A model generated the notes under the pieces. The model saw only the letters and a program-made list of their open reading frames with translations. It was not told the DNA's origin and made no database searches. Shown in pieces: positions 36,201-49,500 of a DNA stretch of 64,000 nt; within the stretch, counting starts at the first letter, position 1; each line of letters opens with the position of its first letter. The stretch spans positions 31,576,399 through 31,640,398 of the forward strand of contig CP154957.1 in assembly GCA_039621445.1 (NCBI GenBank), written 5' to 3'. The position numbers were made by a program, and so were the translations under genes. The DNA comes from Euglena gracilis. Taxonomy: Eukaryota > Euglenida > Euglenophyceae > Euglenales.

Positions 36201-37567
36201 CATTTCGCCAGGCTGCAAAGATTTACCGCATGACCCCCCCCCCCCCGGGATCCGCAGCCTGGCTGGGAGCTGCTGGCTGGAAAAAGGTGCTGCCTGGCTG
36301 GACCCCCCCCCAAGATCGGGTGGGTCCGAAAACGAGTTCAGCAGGGTGTGAGTTCCATCGGTGCTGTCATTTTGACATCTTTTTTTTGGAAAATGAAGCT
36401 CAGGGATTGTATTTTTTTCTTTCTCAAAGATTGCCATTGTTGACATGAGTGGATACCATGATGGCATCCTTCCTCTTCTCTTTCGGGTGGAAAGGAACGG
36501 AAATTTGTTTAGCTGGGGGGACCCCGTCCTTGGGGAGAGAGAGTCAGCCACAGAACGTTTTTTCCCCAGCCAGCAGCTTACAGCCAGGCTGTGGAACGGT
36601 CGACAGAGATCCATTGAAATTGAGTTGCAGCCTGCCTGGTGCAGCCGGGCCGAGCCGCAAAGAGAAAAGAGTTTCGCCTCGGGGTGGCAGATTTTTGGAA
36701 AGGGGTCGAAATTGGCCAACACTGGTGCTTTTGAAGGTGTTTTGAGTGTTGCCCAAAAATGTTCCGTTGAAAAAGTCCAACTCAGCTGGCCTTGTTTTTT
36801 TGGGGGGGGGGATCAGGGGATCAGGGGATCAGGGGATCTGGCCAGCACTTTTTTTTTCCAGCCAGCACTTTTTTCCAGCCAACCGGTTGAATCCCCTCCC
36901 ACGGTCTTTGGTAATTTCCCCGTGGGAGTGGCAAGTTGGCAAAAAAAAATGGTGGCAATTTTCGATTTGACAAACTGACCCCAAAAAGTTGCAAACTTAC
37001 CACAAGTTTTTCAAAAAAATGGTTTCAAACTGAAAAGAAAATGGTTGTAAAAATTGTATGCTGTGAAGCATTTGGTGGTTTTGGGGCACTGAAATTCTAA
37101 TTTAGAGTTGAAATAGTTATATTTTTTGTGACTTAATCTATGTTTCCATTTGCTTTGCACCAATTTTTTTCTTCCAAAAAGCCTCCTCAGGGATGCATGT
37201 ATTGGAATCTTTTTGGAGGTGGTTGGGGTGGGGGTCCTGACCAACCAATAATGCAGCATTTTGTATGTTTCTGCTTCAGATCAGTGCCAAAGGTTCTTCA
37301 CCATTGAATAATTTTGTAGTTTTCTCTTTCAAACAACGCAGGCAAAGAAGTATACCTTGTCGAAGACTCCTTAGAAATATGTATTTCTATTCAACCTCGT
37401 CAGAGAAAGAACACAATGCAATCATCGGTTATCTTATCTCTCTCTCAGAGATTTTCAACACTCAATCAAAAGGGCAGAAGACAATGCAGATTTGGCAATT
37501 TATCCGCCTTCTTGTTTCCATTTTCCATCCAAAGTGCACTTATCTGGTGTGTGCATTGTTGCTACAT

Positions 37568-37599
<32 letters not shown>

Positions 37600-40500
37600 T
37601 TCCAAATGCACATATCCCAAACACGCACAATACACACACACACACACACACACAGTACACCCAGGCACACGGGGCATTCACACACACAGATGCTCCATAT
37701 TTTGAGAATATTTCTTAATTTGAAAAATGATCAAGAAAATGCATTTTGCTTGAAATATTTCACGAGATCGCCAGGGGTTTTTTTATGCTTAGAGCAAAGT
37801 TTGAAAGAATTGTTGATAGAAGTCATTGTTTGAACATGAAAAGTTTTATTTTTTGTTTAGTTTTTATTTCTTTCGAGAATGCTGATTTTTTTTACGTTTT
37901 GATTTCAAGGTTTTGTTTTTTCAGCATGTGAGCCTCGTGAACCCTTAAAAGTTCACAAGGATTTCAAGTTCATTTTTTTTTATGAAACCAAAATAATTTC
38001 TTGCAAGAATTTCTTGTAGACTTTAAAAAAACATCAAAATTTATTCATCTCTTTTTTGTTTATTCACTTTTTTTTATAAAAAAATACCTCATTTTTGTGA
38101 ATGCATTTGACTTGGGGGCATTTTGATTGTTCAGAGTTCATTGAGCCAAGGTTCAAAAAAAACAAACGTTTTGTTCCATTCTTTTTTGATGATTATTCAA
38201 TTTTTGTATGTACATTTTTGGCCTTTCAAAATTTCTCTGGGAATTCTTAGGACAGTAAAAATATAAATTATCCCATTAAAGCGTTATGAAAAAGATTGGA
38301 AAAGGGGGGTGTTTTTTTATTTAAGAATTTTTGTTGTTTTTTGGGGAATATCTGATGACAGTTTTTTTCACAGGTACCTTTACCTTGCTATCTTTACTCA
38401 GCTGGCTGAAAAGTTTTCGAAATCCTTGTCAGTTTTGAGATCAGGGGTTTTTTTTAGTTGTGGACCCCCGGGGGGGGGGAAGGAGGTAAGGTGGGTGGGT
38501 CCGGCTGAGCACCCCCCCCCCAGGGGGGGTCCCCCCGGAGGGGGGTGGGATATATTTTTCGGCGCCATTTTTTTGAAAAGTGCTATTTTTAGCACTTTTC
38601 GCGATTTTTCGGCCATTTTTGTGGGTCCCCCAGGACCCCCCCCAACCCCCGGGTGGGTGGGTGGGTGGGTGGGGAGGGCCCCCCTCCCCCCCGGTTTTAA
38701 AAAAACCTCTGTTTGAGGTAGGGAGGGTTCGCTGTGGTGGCTGTTTTAAAGGAAATCCGGCCTAGCTTGGCCATTTCTCAAGACACCCCTCCCCCAGGTT
38801 TGTTCAAAAGGGGGGGGGGAAGGATTTCGGATGCATTATTGTGTGGGGATTTGTTTTTCTGTTTGGATCCAATTTCTTACCATAAAAGTCAAACTTAATT
38901 TTCAGACTTTTAAAGGCATATGGGGGGACGCTTTGCGGTTGTTCAAAACAAATTCCTTTGAGGCCACATCTTTTCTGAAGCGTTGGTGGTCCAAACATAC
39001 ACAAATTCATGTTCCTGCATATACATTAATTCTAATGATTCGTTCCCCAAATATGTGATGTGTCCTTGAGTGTTTTGGCAAATTTATTAAAAAAATCGGG
39101 AGATACTGAACCCAATAATTGGCTGGTGAAGTGGTCAGGTTTGTTGAATGTGTTGAATGTTATGTTGAAATGTTGAATGTGAAACGATTGGATTTATTGG
39201 CCGAAGTATTCTTCATGCAGTTATTGGAACAATGCGAATAAAGAATGAAGGGGAAGAAAACAACAAAATGCTCCAGTTTCAAGTTTCATTGACACTCTGG
39301 CCGATTTCCACATTTGAAACAAGAAATTCATTCCGTGACGATTGACAATTGTCAAATTGTCAGTCAAAGCCCAGCCTGGCTTGAATTTTGTGTGAAGTTA
39401 ATGAAATGGGTGACAAAGTTGCATTGTAGAACTGATTTTGACTCAAGGAGTCCAGTTCCCAACCACCCCATTGCAAAACCCCCAGCTGACATCCTTTTGA
39501 CATCTGCATGATTTTGTTTGATTTCGCATTCATTGCCTGAAAAAAATTTTATTTGCCCGATATTCATTTTGTTAAAGACAGTTGTCTGATTGTTTTTGTG
39601 GTTACCTTTAATACTTTTTCTCGCAACTCTTTTCTCTTCGCCTTGATCCAACTTTCTATGTCAGAAAGGTTTGGTTGCCCGATTCACCACAGGAGGTGAA
39701 GGACCGAAACGCGCGCAGAGGAAGCACCGCGCCAACTTTCAGCTTCAGACAGTTGCCCAAAGCTGCTAAATGTGTGTATGAACAATTTCAACTTGCAAAT
39801 GCAAATGCATCACTGTTGCTGCTGAGAATCGTTAACCCCCCCCCCCCCCACTTATAAACCCCCCGGGGTTTAATGGATCCGGTTTGGTCGGCCGAAGGGG
39901 GGGGTTTACAGGATCCGGAATCGTTGGTGAAAATCCGACCCCCAAAAAGACCCTGAAACCCCCCGAAATTGGCACTTTTTGGAACATTTTGTCAAAAATG
40001 CCATTTTTGATGATGGTCGGTCTCAAAAAATTGCCAAAAAATCAGTTTTTGTGTGCTTTGCGGCCGAAAAAAATCGTCTCCGGCAGTTTCCATTTTTCTT
40101 CCCCAGGGGGGGGGGTTATAGGATCCGGTTTGGTTGGTCGGCCCGAGGGGGGGGTTTATAAGTAGGGGGGGGGGGGTTATAAGTGGGTGGGGTTTAGTGT
40201 TCTGAGGCGAGGGTGTGTGTTCCCAGTGAGGTGGGAGCATTGGGGAATCGTCAAGGGACAGATATCACACAGCAGTGATTGTGGCTCCATGAAAACTTGG
40301 TGAAAATGGTTGGGTGGTTGCCTTCAAAAAGGCCAAGGAGGGAATTTTACCAGCTGGGTGTGTCCCGTTTGCACGCCTGTATGTGCATCTGAGTGTCACC
40401 GTGTATGAATGTACGCAAGAGCGAGTGAATGTAAGTACCCTTCGAGCATGATCATCATGCTATGCATTTCATTCAATGTCTCTTCAACTTTTATTTGGAT

Positions 40501-43500
40501 CAACTCTATTAAAAAATAATCCAATTACATCTAATCATGCAGATTTTTCCTAATTTGCCTGACGTTGTCTTATCAACCTGTTTCTTCTTTCAGCATTTCG
40601 CAATTCGATCCCCAAGTATGATTGCAGCCTCTTGCAGAAGAAACGGCTGCTTGGGAAGGGTGGTCTTTGTGAAGCCTGGCTGTGCAATTACAAGGTGTGG
40701 CTTTATATTTCATTTCTCAAAGGAGCTTGCTACATGTGCCATTTGCAGGGGGAATGCGGATCGCATGATCCCACATGGTCCCCATACTTGCTTTTTTTGG
40801 GAAAATTTGAAAAATACTGGGCCCAGAAAAGCATTCACAACAGTTGCTTTTTGATCCAGAGAATATTTTGTGTCACTTTTTGATCATTTCGTGCATTCTT
40901 TTCTTTGTAGAAATTATTACCGAGTGTTGTACAGGGGCGAAAATTTTGACCGCATAATCCCACATGATCCCGCATAATCTCTCATAATTTTCAAGGTCAA
41001 AAACTGACCCAAAAACAGCTTCATCAGGCCCCCAAGTGCTTTTTTCTTTCGTTTCAGGAATCTTTTTATGGAGAATGTGTTTTTTTCCTCACCCAAATTC
41101 GTCAATTTTTTTGATTTATCCAGTGTTTCTGTTGAATTCTCTTCTAAGTTTGTTTGGCTCGTTGTAGTGCAGAGGAGGGGGTTGTTATTCGGCAGTCAAA
41201 TTGGTCCTCAGAGAGGCAGGGGTGTATGGGAAGCAGAGAATTTCTGAAGCTGGAGGTTACACTACCCTTTCACCTCAAAAAATTTGGGTAAAACAAATCC
41301 CAAACCAGTTGTATTTGCGCCCTTTTGTCGATTTTGGGGTACCAACTGGGGGTCAAGGTGGTGGGGATTGCGGACTACCCCTCCCCAGAGGTCATACCTT
41401 TCAGGTTTTGTTCTTCCATAGAGCTGATGTTTTTTCCCAGAAAAATATGAAAAGTTGTTTTATCTTTGAGATCGTTCACATATCCCAGAGGGTTTGTTCG
41501 TCTCATGTTGAAGACGAAACTTGAAGAAATTATTGATGAAATATTTTTTTCGGAATGGAGCTTTTTTAATATAAAATAAGTTTTCAAAGATTCAAGAAAT
41601 TTGTTGCGGTGTGTTTTTAAATTAAGTATTTGGGTTTGTTGTATTTTGAGGACTTCTGGTCTTTCTCTACATGTATGGTTTGTTTTATTATTTGTGCAGT
41701 TTATGATATCAACGGTTCATGGTTTTGAAGCAATCATGTGTTTAAGCATTTAATGTTTGCATTTTACCGTCAATTTGTGTGCATTTTATCGACAATAGTT
41801 CCACATTAAACCAAAATGTTTGCATTTTCACGAATTTTTTTTTTTTGCATTTTTATCAGCAATTTTGCGCACTTCTACTTTTTCGCAAGAAAGGATGGAC
41901 GTGGGGGATGCGCAGCCACTTTTTTTTTGCATTTTTGCAATCCCCCAATTTTTCACATTTTTCCCATTTTTTTTCGATTTTTTTTGGAATTGTTTTGAGA
42001 AGGAAGTTTTCTTCATATTTCCGTATGATTTCATTAAAACCCGGTTCCATTTTTTGCATGTTTTTGAGTAATTTTTGCATTTTTTGTTGTTTTTTTTTTG
42101 CGTCTTTTTCTCTCAGATTTTGTGCATTTTTTCCAAGGCATTTTTTCCTTTTAGCTTGCTTGCAGGTGCCAGACAGAACTGCCAAAAGCGTCCACATTTT
42201 TACAGAGTGTTAAAAATACATTTGTCTAGACCCCGCATTTTTTTTTGCACTGCACTCAATAATATTTGCATTTATTACCAAAAATTTGCATTCCATCCTT
42301 CTATTTTGCTCAGTGGTGGAAACCTCATGTACACCAATTGCTGCAGATCCATCAGGGGAGGCAAATGCACAACCCCCATTTCGACTCATAAACACAGACA
42401 AAACCAGAAAAAAAAGAATACAACACCCCTGGGCAGGGGGTGATGCGGCATTCTTTTTTTGTAAAATAGGTGGGATTATAAATGACCATGCGGTTTGTAG
42501 TTCCCTCCCCCCTTCCCTGGGCCCCCCATTTTAAATCCCCCCATGTGCAAAATACCAGGGACGGCAGCACCATACATCTCTCTAAGGTTTTGCGAACCCC
42601 CCCCCCCCGGGGGGGGGGGCGGCTGCAGCCAGCCCCGATTTGGGCCCAGCCCAGCCGCAGCAGCCCCCCCCCCCCCGGGGGGGGGGTGCTGCTAGCCCAG
42701 CTAGCCAGCCCCTTTTTTGGGGGTCCAGCCCAAAATTTTTCGGCGCAAAGCGCCGAAATTTTTTGAAAAACTGTGTTCAAAAGTGGCCAAAAATGGGGTT
42801 TGGGGGGCGTTTGGGGCATTTTTGTGGGGTTTCAGATGCATCATTTTTTCAAAACTGTGTTTTGCAGGTCCTTTTTTGGCATTTTTCCGATTTCAGTCCA
42901 GCTCGCCCCGGTTCGGGTCCAGCCGGGGTCCAGCCCCCCCCCCCCCCCCGGGGGGGCGGGCTAGCCAGCCCAAAATTCTAGCCAGCCCAAATTTCTAGCC
43001 CAACCCCAGCCCCCCCCCCCCCGGGGTCCTTAAAGAGATGTATGGGCAGCACACCACGCTCTGGTGTCCAGCCTGCTGGCTGGGGCAGCCCCAGGCCCTA
43101 TTTTCTTTTATTGCCTGGGAAATGTTTTTAAAATACCCCTGGAATTGCTTTAAATTACTTTCAAACAAAGATATCGGACAATTTTTTACTACCAAGCTCG
43201 GACTGCTGCATTTTTGCGTGAATGGATAGAGATATTCAACACCTCAGGAAATAAACATGCCCACCTTGTTGTGGGTCTCGTTGTCCTGTACAGACAGCCT
43301 CGGGAGCAGAGGGGAGGGAGGGCAGGGGAATGGGGGGGGTGCGTAGTTGTGGCAGAAAGCCAAGGTTGGCCCAGGTGTGAAGCAGAGGTAGAGCCATCTC
43401 CAGTCCAATCTCCCATTTTTTGTATAGTTCCTCACAGTCCTGTTGGAGACCAATTTGGGTCGTTTTTGAGCCATTTTGTGTCAGTTGATTTTATTCACAT

Positions 43501-46500
43501 TGGATCAATCAGGCTAATTTCGGGCTATTCTGGGCCAGTTTGGGCCATATTTTTCTTTGGACATTTGGTCCAGCATTTCAGGCCAAAGTTGCAGGTTTGT
43601 GACTTTATATGAATGTGACGAACATCAATTTTCGCACAATTGAGCATTTGGAAAATTTGGGGAAAAAATGCTGCATTATTCCCCCCCCGCATTTATCTTT
43701 TTCTTCTCCGATGTTTCCAGACCTTCTGGCATTTCCATACGGTGCTTGGAGAGCTCAAGAGCTGCCAAGTGTCGAATTTCTTGCCGGAGATTTGTGCTTT
43801 CCAACCTGTACACAGGGTAACGACATCGTTGCCAAGATTCCATTGCCCTCAGCCACCCCAGAGGAGGTCAAGAAAATGTTCAGAGCTGCCCGGCAGCAAA
43901 TGAAGTTCGACCACGAGAACATTTTGAGGTATCTGCAATGGCGTGTGAAACGGTGGTTTACCAAATTGATGCAGTTGTTTTGGAGGGCAAAAATGCAATG
44001 CCACGGACAGAAAATCCAAACACATGTTCTGTTCATTTTCTGATGGAGAACAATCTTTTGGATGAGTATTTATCGTAATTGCAACTCCAAATTTAAGAGG
44101 GGAAACAGAGGTGCAAACATTTTTTTTTTTTGGAATTGTCTGTTTTGCATTCGGTGTTTTGGTTTTTATGAGGTGGCTTGATGAGCAGTTTGGCATCACG
44201 TGAAACAATGTTCATTTTGACCTGACATGTTGAAATCCAAACTCCTTAGACTGTCTTGTAGGACGTTCGGTGTCAGGGTTAACTGAAGAAGGGGGGGGGT
44301 TTATTTCCAACCAGGACATTTTTTCCAGCCTGTGAGCTGGACCTCCCTCGAGCCATAAAGTGTGCTGTGTTCGCTGTTCAATGGTCTGATAAGATTCCCC
44401 TTCTGCATGTCCAAGGTGAGATTCATTCCTGGCCGGAAGTATTTTAAATCTTTGAAAGTAAGGTTAATCTCGTCATAAAGAGAGACAAACAGGAGGCTTG
44501 GCTTTTTTGGGGGGGGTATGCAAAAAAACGTTGAATTTCACACACAAGATCTTTGGCGGTTCCCCATGCAGGGTGCTTGGCGTATTTGAAGAAGTTAAAC
44601 CACCCACAATTTTGCTTGAGCTGGCGGAGGGAGGGGACGTCAGCGATCTGCTGATTGGCAACGTCGACCTCCCAACCCAATGGCGGCTGGCGAAGGAGAT
44701 CGCAGAGGTCCCCACTTTGCTTCTTATCCCACCCAACCGGCGACACCAATTTTTTTTTATTTTCTGAACCCAGGTTTGACCATTGTTTCCTTTCAGTTTG
44801 CTTCGATATGATTTGGATTTTTCAACCTGGTGTTGGCGGTTTGGCACCCTGCTTTTCTTTGCTCCTGTTTCTCCACAGGCCCTCTTCTGTCTCCACACAC
44901 ACGTTCCTTTCCCTTATGCCCACCGGGATTTAAAAGGTACGTTTTTGTTTTGCGAGCAGCAGTAGGAGGACATTTCTCAGGTGGGTTGGTGCTGATTATT
45001 TGTCATGCATCATGCGTCGACGAGTGTTCACCTGCGATCTCCCATTCACCTGCAGGGATGAACGTCTTCTTGACCAAAGATTTGCACGCCAAGCTTGCCG
45101 ATTTCGATTTCCTGATTGAAATCCCAGAAGGGGTGTTGGTGTCAGGTATATTTGCTTCTCCGATTCCGTATGCTATCTCTCTATTCATCTGAGATTTGGT
45201 TTTTCTCATGGCGAGATTTAGTTACAAAATAGAGTTGAGAATTATTGAGTTGTAGAATTTTGCAGGAAGAGATTTTGTGTGTGGGGTGTGTGTGTGGTGT
45301 GTGTGCATGCGCGCGTGTGTGCGGGCGAGCGGGCAGGCAGGGGTGTGGGCGGGCAGGCGTGCATGTGTGTGGGCGTCTGTGCATTCATCCATGAGTGCAA
45401 GTGTGCGTGCGTGTGAGTGTGATGCACTTTGTTTGATGGTATTGCATCTTGTTAAAAAAGACCATTAATATTTTCAGGATTGTGCGGAACTCCTGGGTAC
45501 ATTGCTCCAGAGATGCTTGCAGGTGTGCAATGCTGCATTCATGGCTCAAGTTTGGTGCGTTGGAGGCAGGGTTTTTTTTAGTCTTGGACCCCCTCCCCCG
45601 GGGGGGAGGGGGGGGGTAGGGTGGGTGGGTCCCTTGGACCCCCCCTCCATTTTTGGCCATTTTCGGGCAAAAGTGGATGGGTCCCCCCGGGACCCCCCCC
45701 CCTCCCCCAGGGGCCCCACCCCAGGGGGTGGGTGGGTGCCGACCTCCCCCCCTCCCCCCCGGTCTTAAAAAATACCCCTGGTTGGAGGGATGTTACATGA
45801 CACAGCCTGGTTAAGCTTTACAGATGGTCAAATTATAAACCCTGATTTTGTTTATTATTATTATTATTAGATATATTTTCAAATGAATTCCTTCCACTAA
45901 ATTTCTCTTGGCATCATGCCAAAATGAAACTGAAATCCCAAGAAGGAGAATAACACAAAGCCAGATCAGCGATTTTGAAGAAAAGAAGATCGACCTTCCT
46001 TTTAAAAATAACAACCCCCCCCCCAAATAACACCCCCCGGGGTATTATTTTTTCACCCGAGTCCTGGCCCGAGGGGGGGGGGGTATTATTTCCCAAAAAT
46101 TTTCGAAATTTTTTGAAGTTCCGTAGGAACAAAAAATAGCGCCAAACCCCCCTTTGGGGTCTTTTTTTGTACTTTCTCATGAAATTTAGCATTTTTTGGA
46201 GGCCAGATGATCCAGAAAAATCGATTTTTTTTCGTAATTTGTTGTCTGAGATTCTGATTTTTACCTACATTTTCAGGTCAAAAATCCGGGCCTTCGGCCC
46301 GAAACCGGGAGGGGGAGGGTATTATTTCGGCGGCCGAAGTTGGACCCCGAGGGGGGGGGGGTATTATTTGGGGGGTATTATTTGGGGGGGGTTTAAATAA
46401 TAAGTAAGCCTGGTTGTTTCCATGTCATGTTTCACTAGGCCCCGGGTACGATCATCGTGTGGACATTTGGAGCTACGCATCCTTAATGTATGAGATCACC

Positions 46501-49500
46501 CATAGCATGAACCCCTACAGCAAGGTTTGTACTGCCATTGTGTTTTTTTTGTTTGCATTTCAGAAAATTCAATGCAGAGTCTATTGGCACGTACACCGAG
46601 CTTCTGTGCCATTGTTTTCTTTTGCACTTCAATTTTAAGGAGTGTGAACGGGGAAGCTCAAGTCTCGAAACCATGCGGGCATCTGAGGCGCATGAGTCGT
46701 GCTGCTGCTTTTCACAGGAGGTGTGTGGCTCAAAAGGACCAATGTCGATTGATCGCTGGGTGCCAACGGTCATGGAGATCACGCTGCAGGGTCTTCGCCC
46801 TCAGCTGAACGAGAGGACCTGCCCAAAGAAAATGCGCGATTTGATCACCGATTGTTGGAAGTGTGCCTTCCCTGGCCACCTTGTTTTGTTGTGTGTGATT
46901 TTGCCCATCAGTGTGTTGGTTTTGCATGGCACTGAGCTTGCAAAAAGTAATGGGCAGGCATAATTGGTATCGCTCTTAATCTGTCTTTCAAACACTCTGG
47001 TGGTGGGATAGGATCAAAAGCCTGGCGAGCAAGAGAGAAGAAACAAGTTTGATAATTCACATGAATTTTGCATAAATGACATCAAGTTTTTACCTACCCC
47101 CCCCGGGAAACTGTCATGCCCGAGAACCCGTCAGGGTCCCGCCCGGGAAACTGTCAGGGTCCCCGGTACCGACCTACCTGTCAGTATAGGAAGTTGTCAG
47201 GGCCCCCGGTACTGGCCAACCTGTCAGGGTCATTTTTCATTGACTTTCCCTTGAAATGCCCTACCCGGGAAACTGTCAGGGTCCCGCCCGGGAAACTGTC
47301 AGGGTCCCTGGTACCGGCCAACCTGTCAGTATAGGAAGTTGTCAGGGTCCCTGGTACTGGCCAACCTGTCAGGTGACAGTTTCCCGGGGGGGGGGGGAAT
47401 CAATAAAAGCCTTATGGGGGCTATACTGCCGTCACTGCGTCAGAAAACCAATTCCTGAGAAATTTCTGAAACCCAGGTTTTATCAAACCCCATCAACAAC
47501 AGCAGGCGGCTGGACAGCAACGCTTAAGCTTTGGAGGGGTGCAGATAATAATATGCAAAAGAGCAAAAATAGCAAAGCCCAGCTCAAGTCCGGAGGGAAT
47601 ATAACACTGCTTTTTGTTTTGAGTAATTGTGATTTTGGTGCATTTTTATTTTTATTTTTGGGTGCCTGGTTGCACGGCCAGAAAACCTATATCGGGAGGC
47701 GGGTCAGTAAGCAGCCTTTTTCCGGCTAAGCCATATATTCTGAGCTCAGCCCCCCTGAGGGGGGCCGAGTTCAGAATATCGCAAGGCATATGTGGCCACG
47801 GTCATGGTCGTGGCCGACAGATCACGTCGACCAAGGACATCGTCTGAATGCGTTTCCAAACGCCCCACCCCCACAACGTTGAAAGTTGGTTTTTTAATAA
47901 AGGCGTTAAAACTGCTGTGCAAAGAAAAACCCAAGGGGAAGAAAACTCTGTTTTCATTTTTGACATCGATGTTTGCCGACTGGTTACAAATGTGGCGTGT
48001 ACACAAAGTGGGTTGGGGAGTCACAGAGAGAAAAAAAATGGGGGAGCAAAAAGTCAGGTGGCAAGTAAGATTAAGAGGGAATTTTAAATTGTCTGTATTG
48101 TCACTTTATGTTCCAACCGCGAGAGGGAATTTCCATCCGGCTTGGTGGGCTGGGGGGGGGGGGGCATGAAATGAGGTGTTCACAAGTAAAGCATTTTTTT
48201 TTATCGAAATCCGACTAAAATAAGCAAAGAAATTTGGAGGAGTTTTATCTGGCGGGTGGGTGGGGTCTTTTTCTGTGCAGCTCTGGACACCCCTTAACGT
48301 GAGACATCTTTTGAAAATTTTTCGGACAGTTAGTCTAATGAGATGCAGTACAGTTTGAAGCTGGAAGGTGAAAGGCTGCCAATATCAAGCAACCACCAAA
48401 CTGTTGTGTTTTGCTCCGTGGGTTTTGTCAGATTTCGCATTTGCATGTCCTGACTGACATAAAGCATTTTATCACAATCTTTTGGTTTTCTGTTGATACG
48501 AAAACTGTGTTTCAAACTATGAGTCAAATGATTATGTGTCAAATATGTCAAATTTGGTTTGGACGACAGAAATATTTGGTCTGAGAAGGACAGTTCTGAG
48601 AATTGTGTGTGCTTTCCAACCTGAGATTTTACAGTGATTTCTCCTTTGGGTGTGTGCACCTTTTAGGGAGGTAGTTTCGGACCCTTGGGGGGTGCGCACT
48701 TATTAGGGCACTGCGCACAATTAGGGCACTGCGCATTTATTAGGGGGGGGTTAATGCACAAAAATATGCAAAAAATGGGTATTTGGGGCGAAATTGGACA
48801 TGATTCCTTGAACGCCGGTTCGGGCGTGAAGCCAGAGCTCCTAATACACCGTTTCAACAAGTGTATCCAGCCCGAACTGGGGTTTTGAGACACGGATTCA
48901 CATCCGAACCAGCGTTCAGGAATCACAAAAATGGGAGGAAATTTGAAAAAGGGTGGGGGTAACCTCAGTATTTTTGGCTTTGCCCTAAAAAGTGCGCACT
49001 GCCCTAATAAGTGCGCACCCCTTGGGGTCCGAAACTACGTCCTTAAAATGCGCGCACCCGTGCACTTATTTTAGGGGGAAGGTTCAGGAGGTCCTGGTTG
49101 ATCTGCCCCCCCCCCCAAATTTCCACAAATCCTCCTCCCCTCTAAATGACCCCAGCTACGTCCTGGGGCTGGGGTTGTGTGGCCCATGTTTGCTCTCGTT
49201 CGCCCTCGGTCGTGGGGGTCGACCGAGGGCGACCATGGTCGGGGGGGGGGACCCACTCCATAACCACCATAACCGCCACCCCCCCCCCTCCAAGGGCCGC
49301 AGCCCCCCTTTTCTTTTTCCTTTTCCTTTTCAAGGGTAAAAAAAACAGGTGGTTTTGACTGAGTAGTTTTGGGGGAGTTTTTTGGTCTGTGCAGTGTGGC
49401 TGAGTTCTGTGGGCAGGTGATGGGAAGCGCTAAACGAGCGTATGGGAGGGAGAACGGTGAAACCCTGTGCAGGGGGGGATATGCAACTTGCATAATTTGC

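Noticed and set aside
48663-49240. CRISPR-like or phage attachment structures
   Set aside because: The repeats are inverted element ends and palindromes in a spliced eukaryotic gene, with no spacer array.
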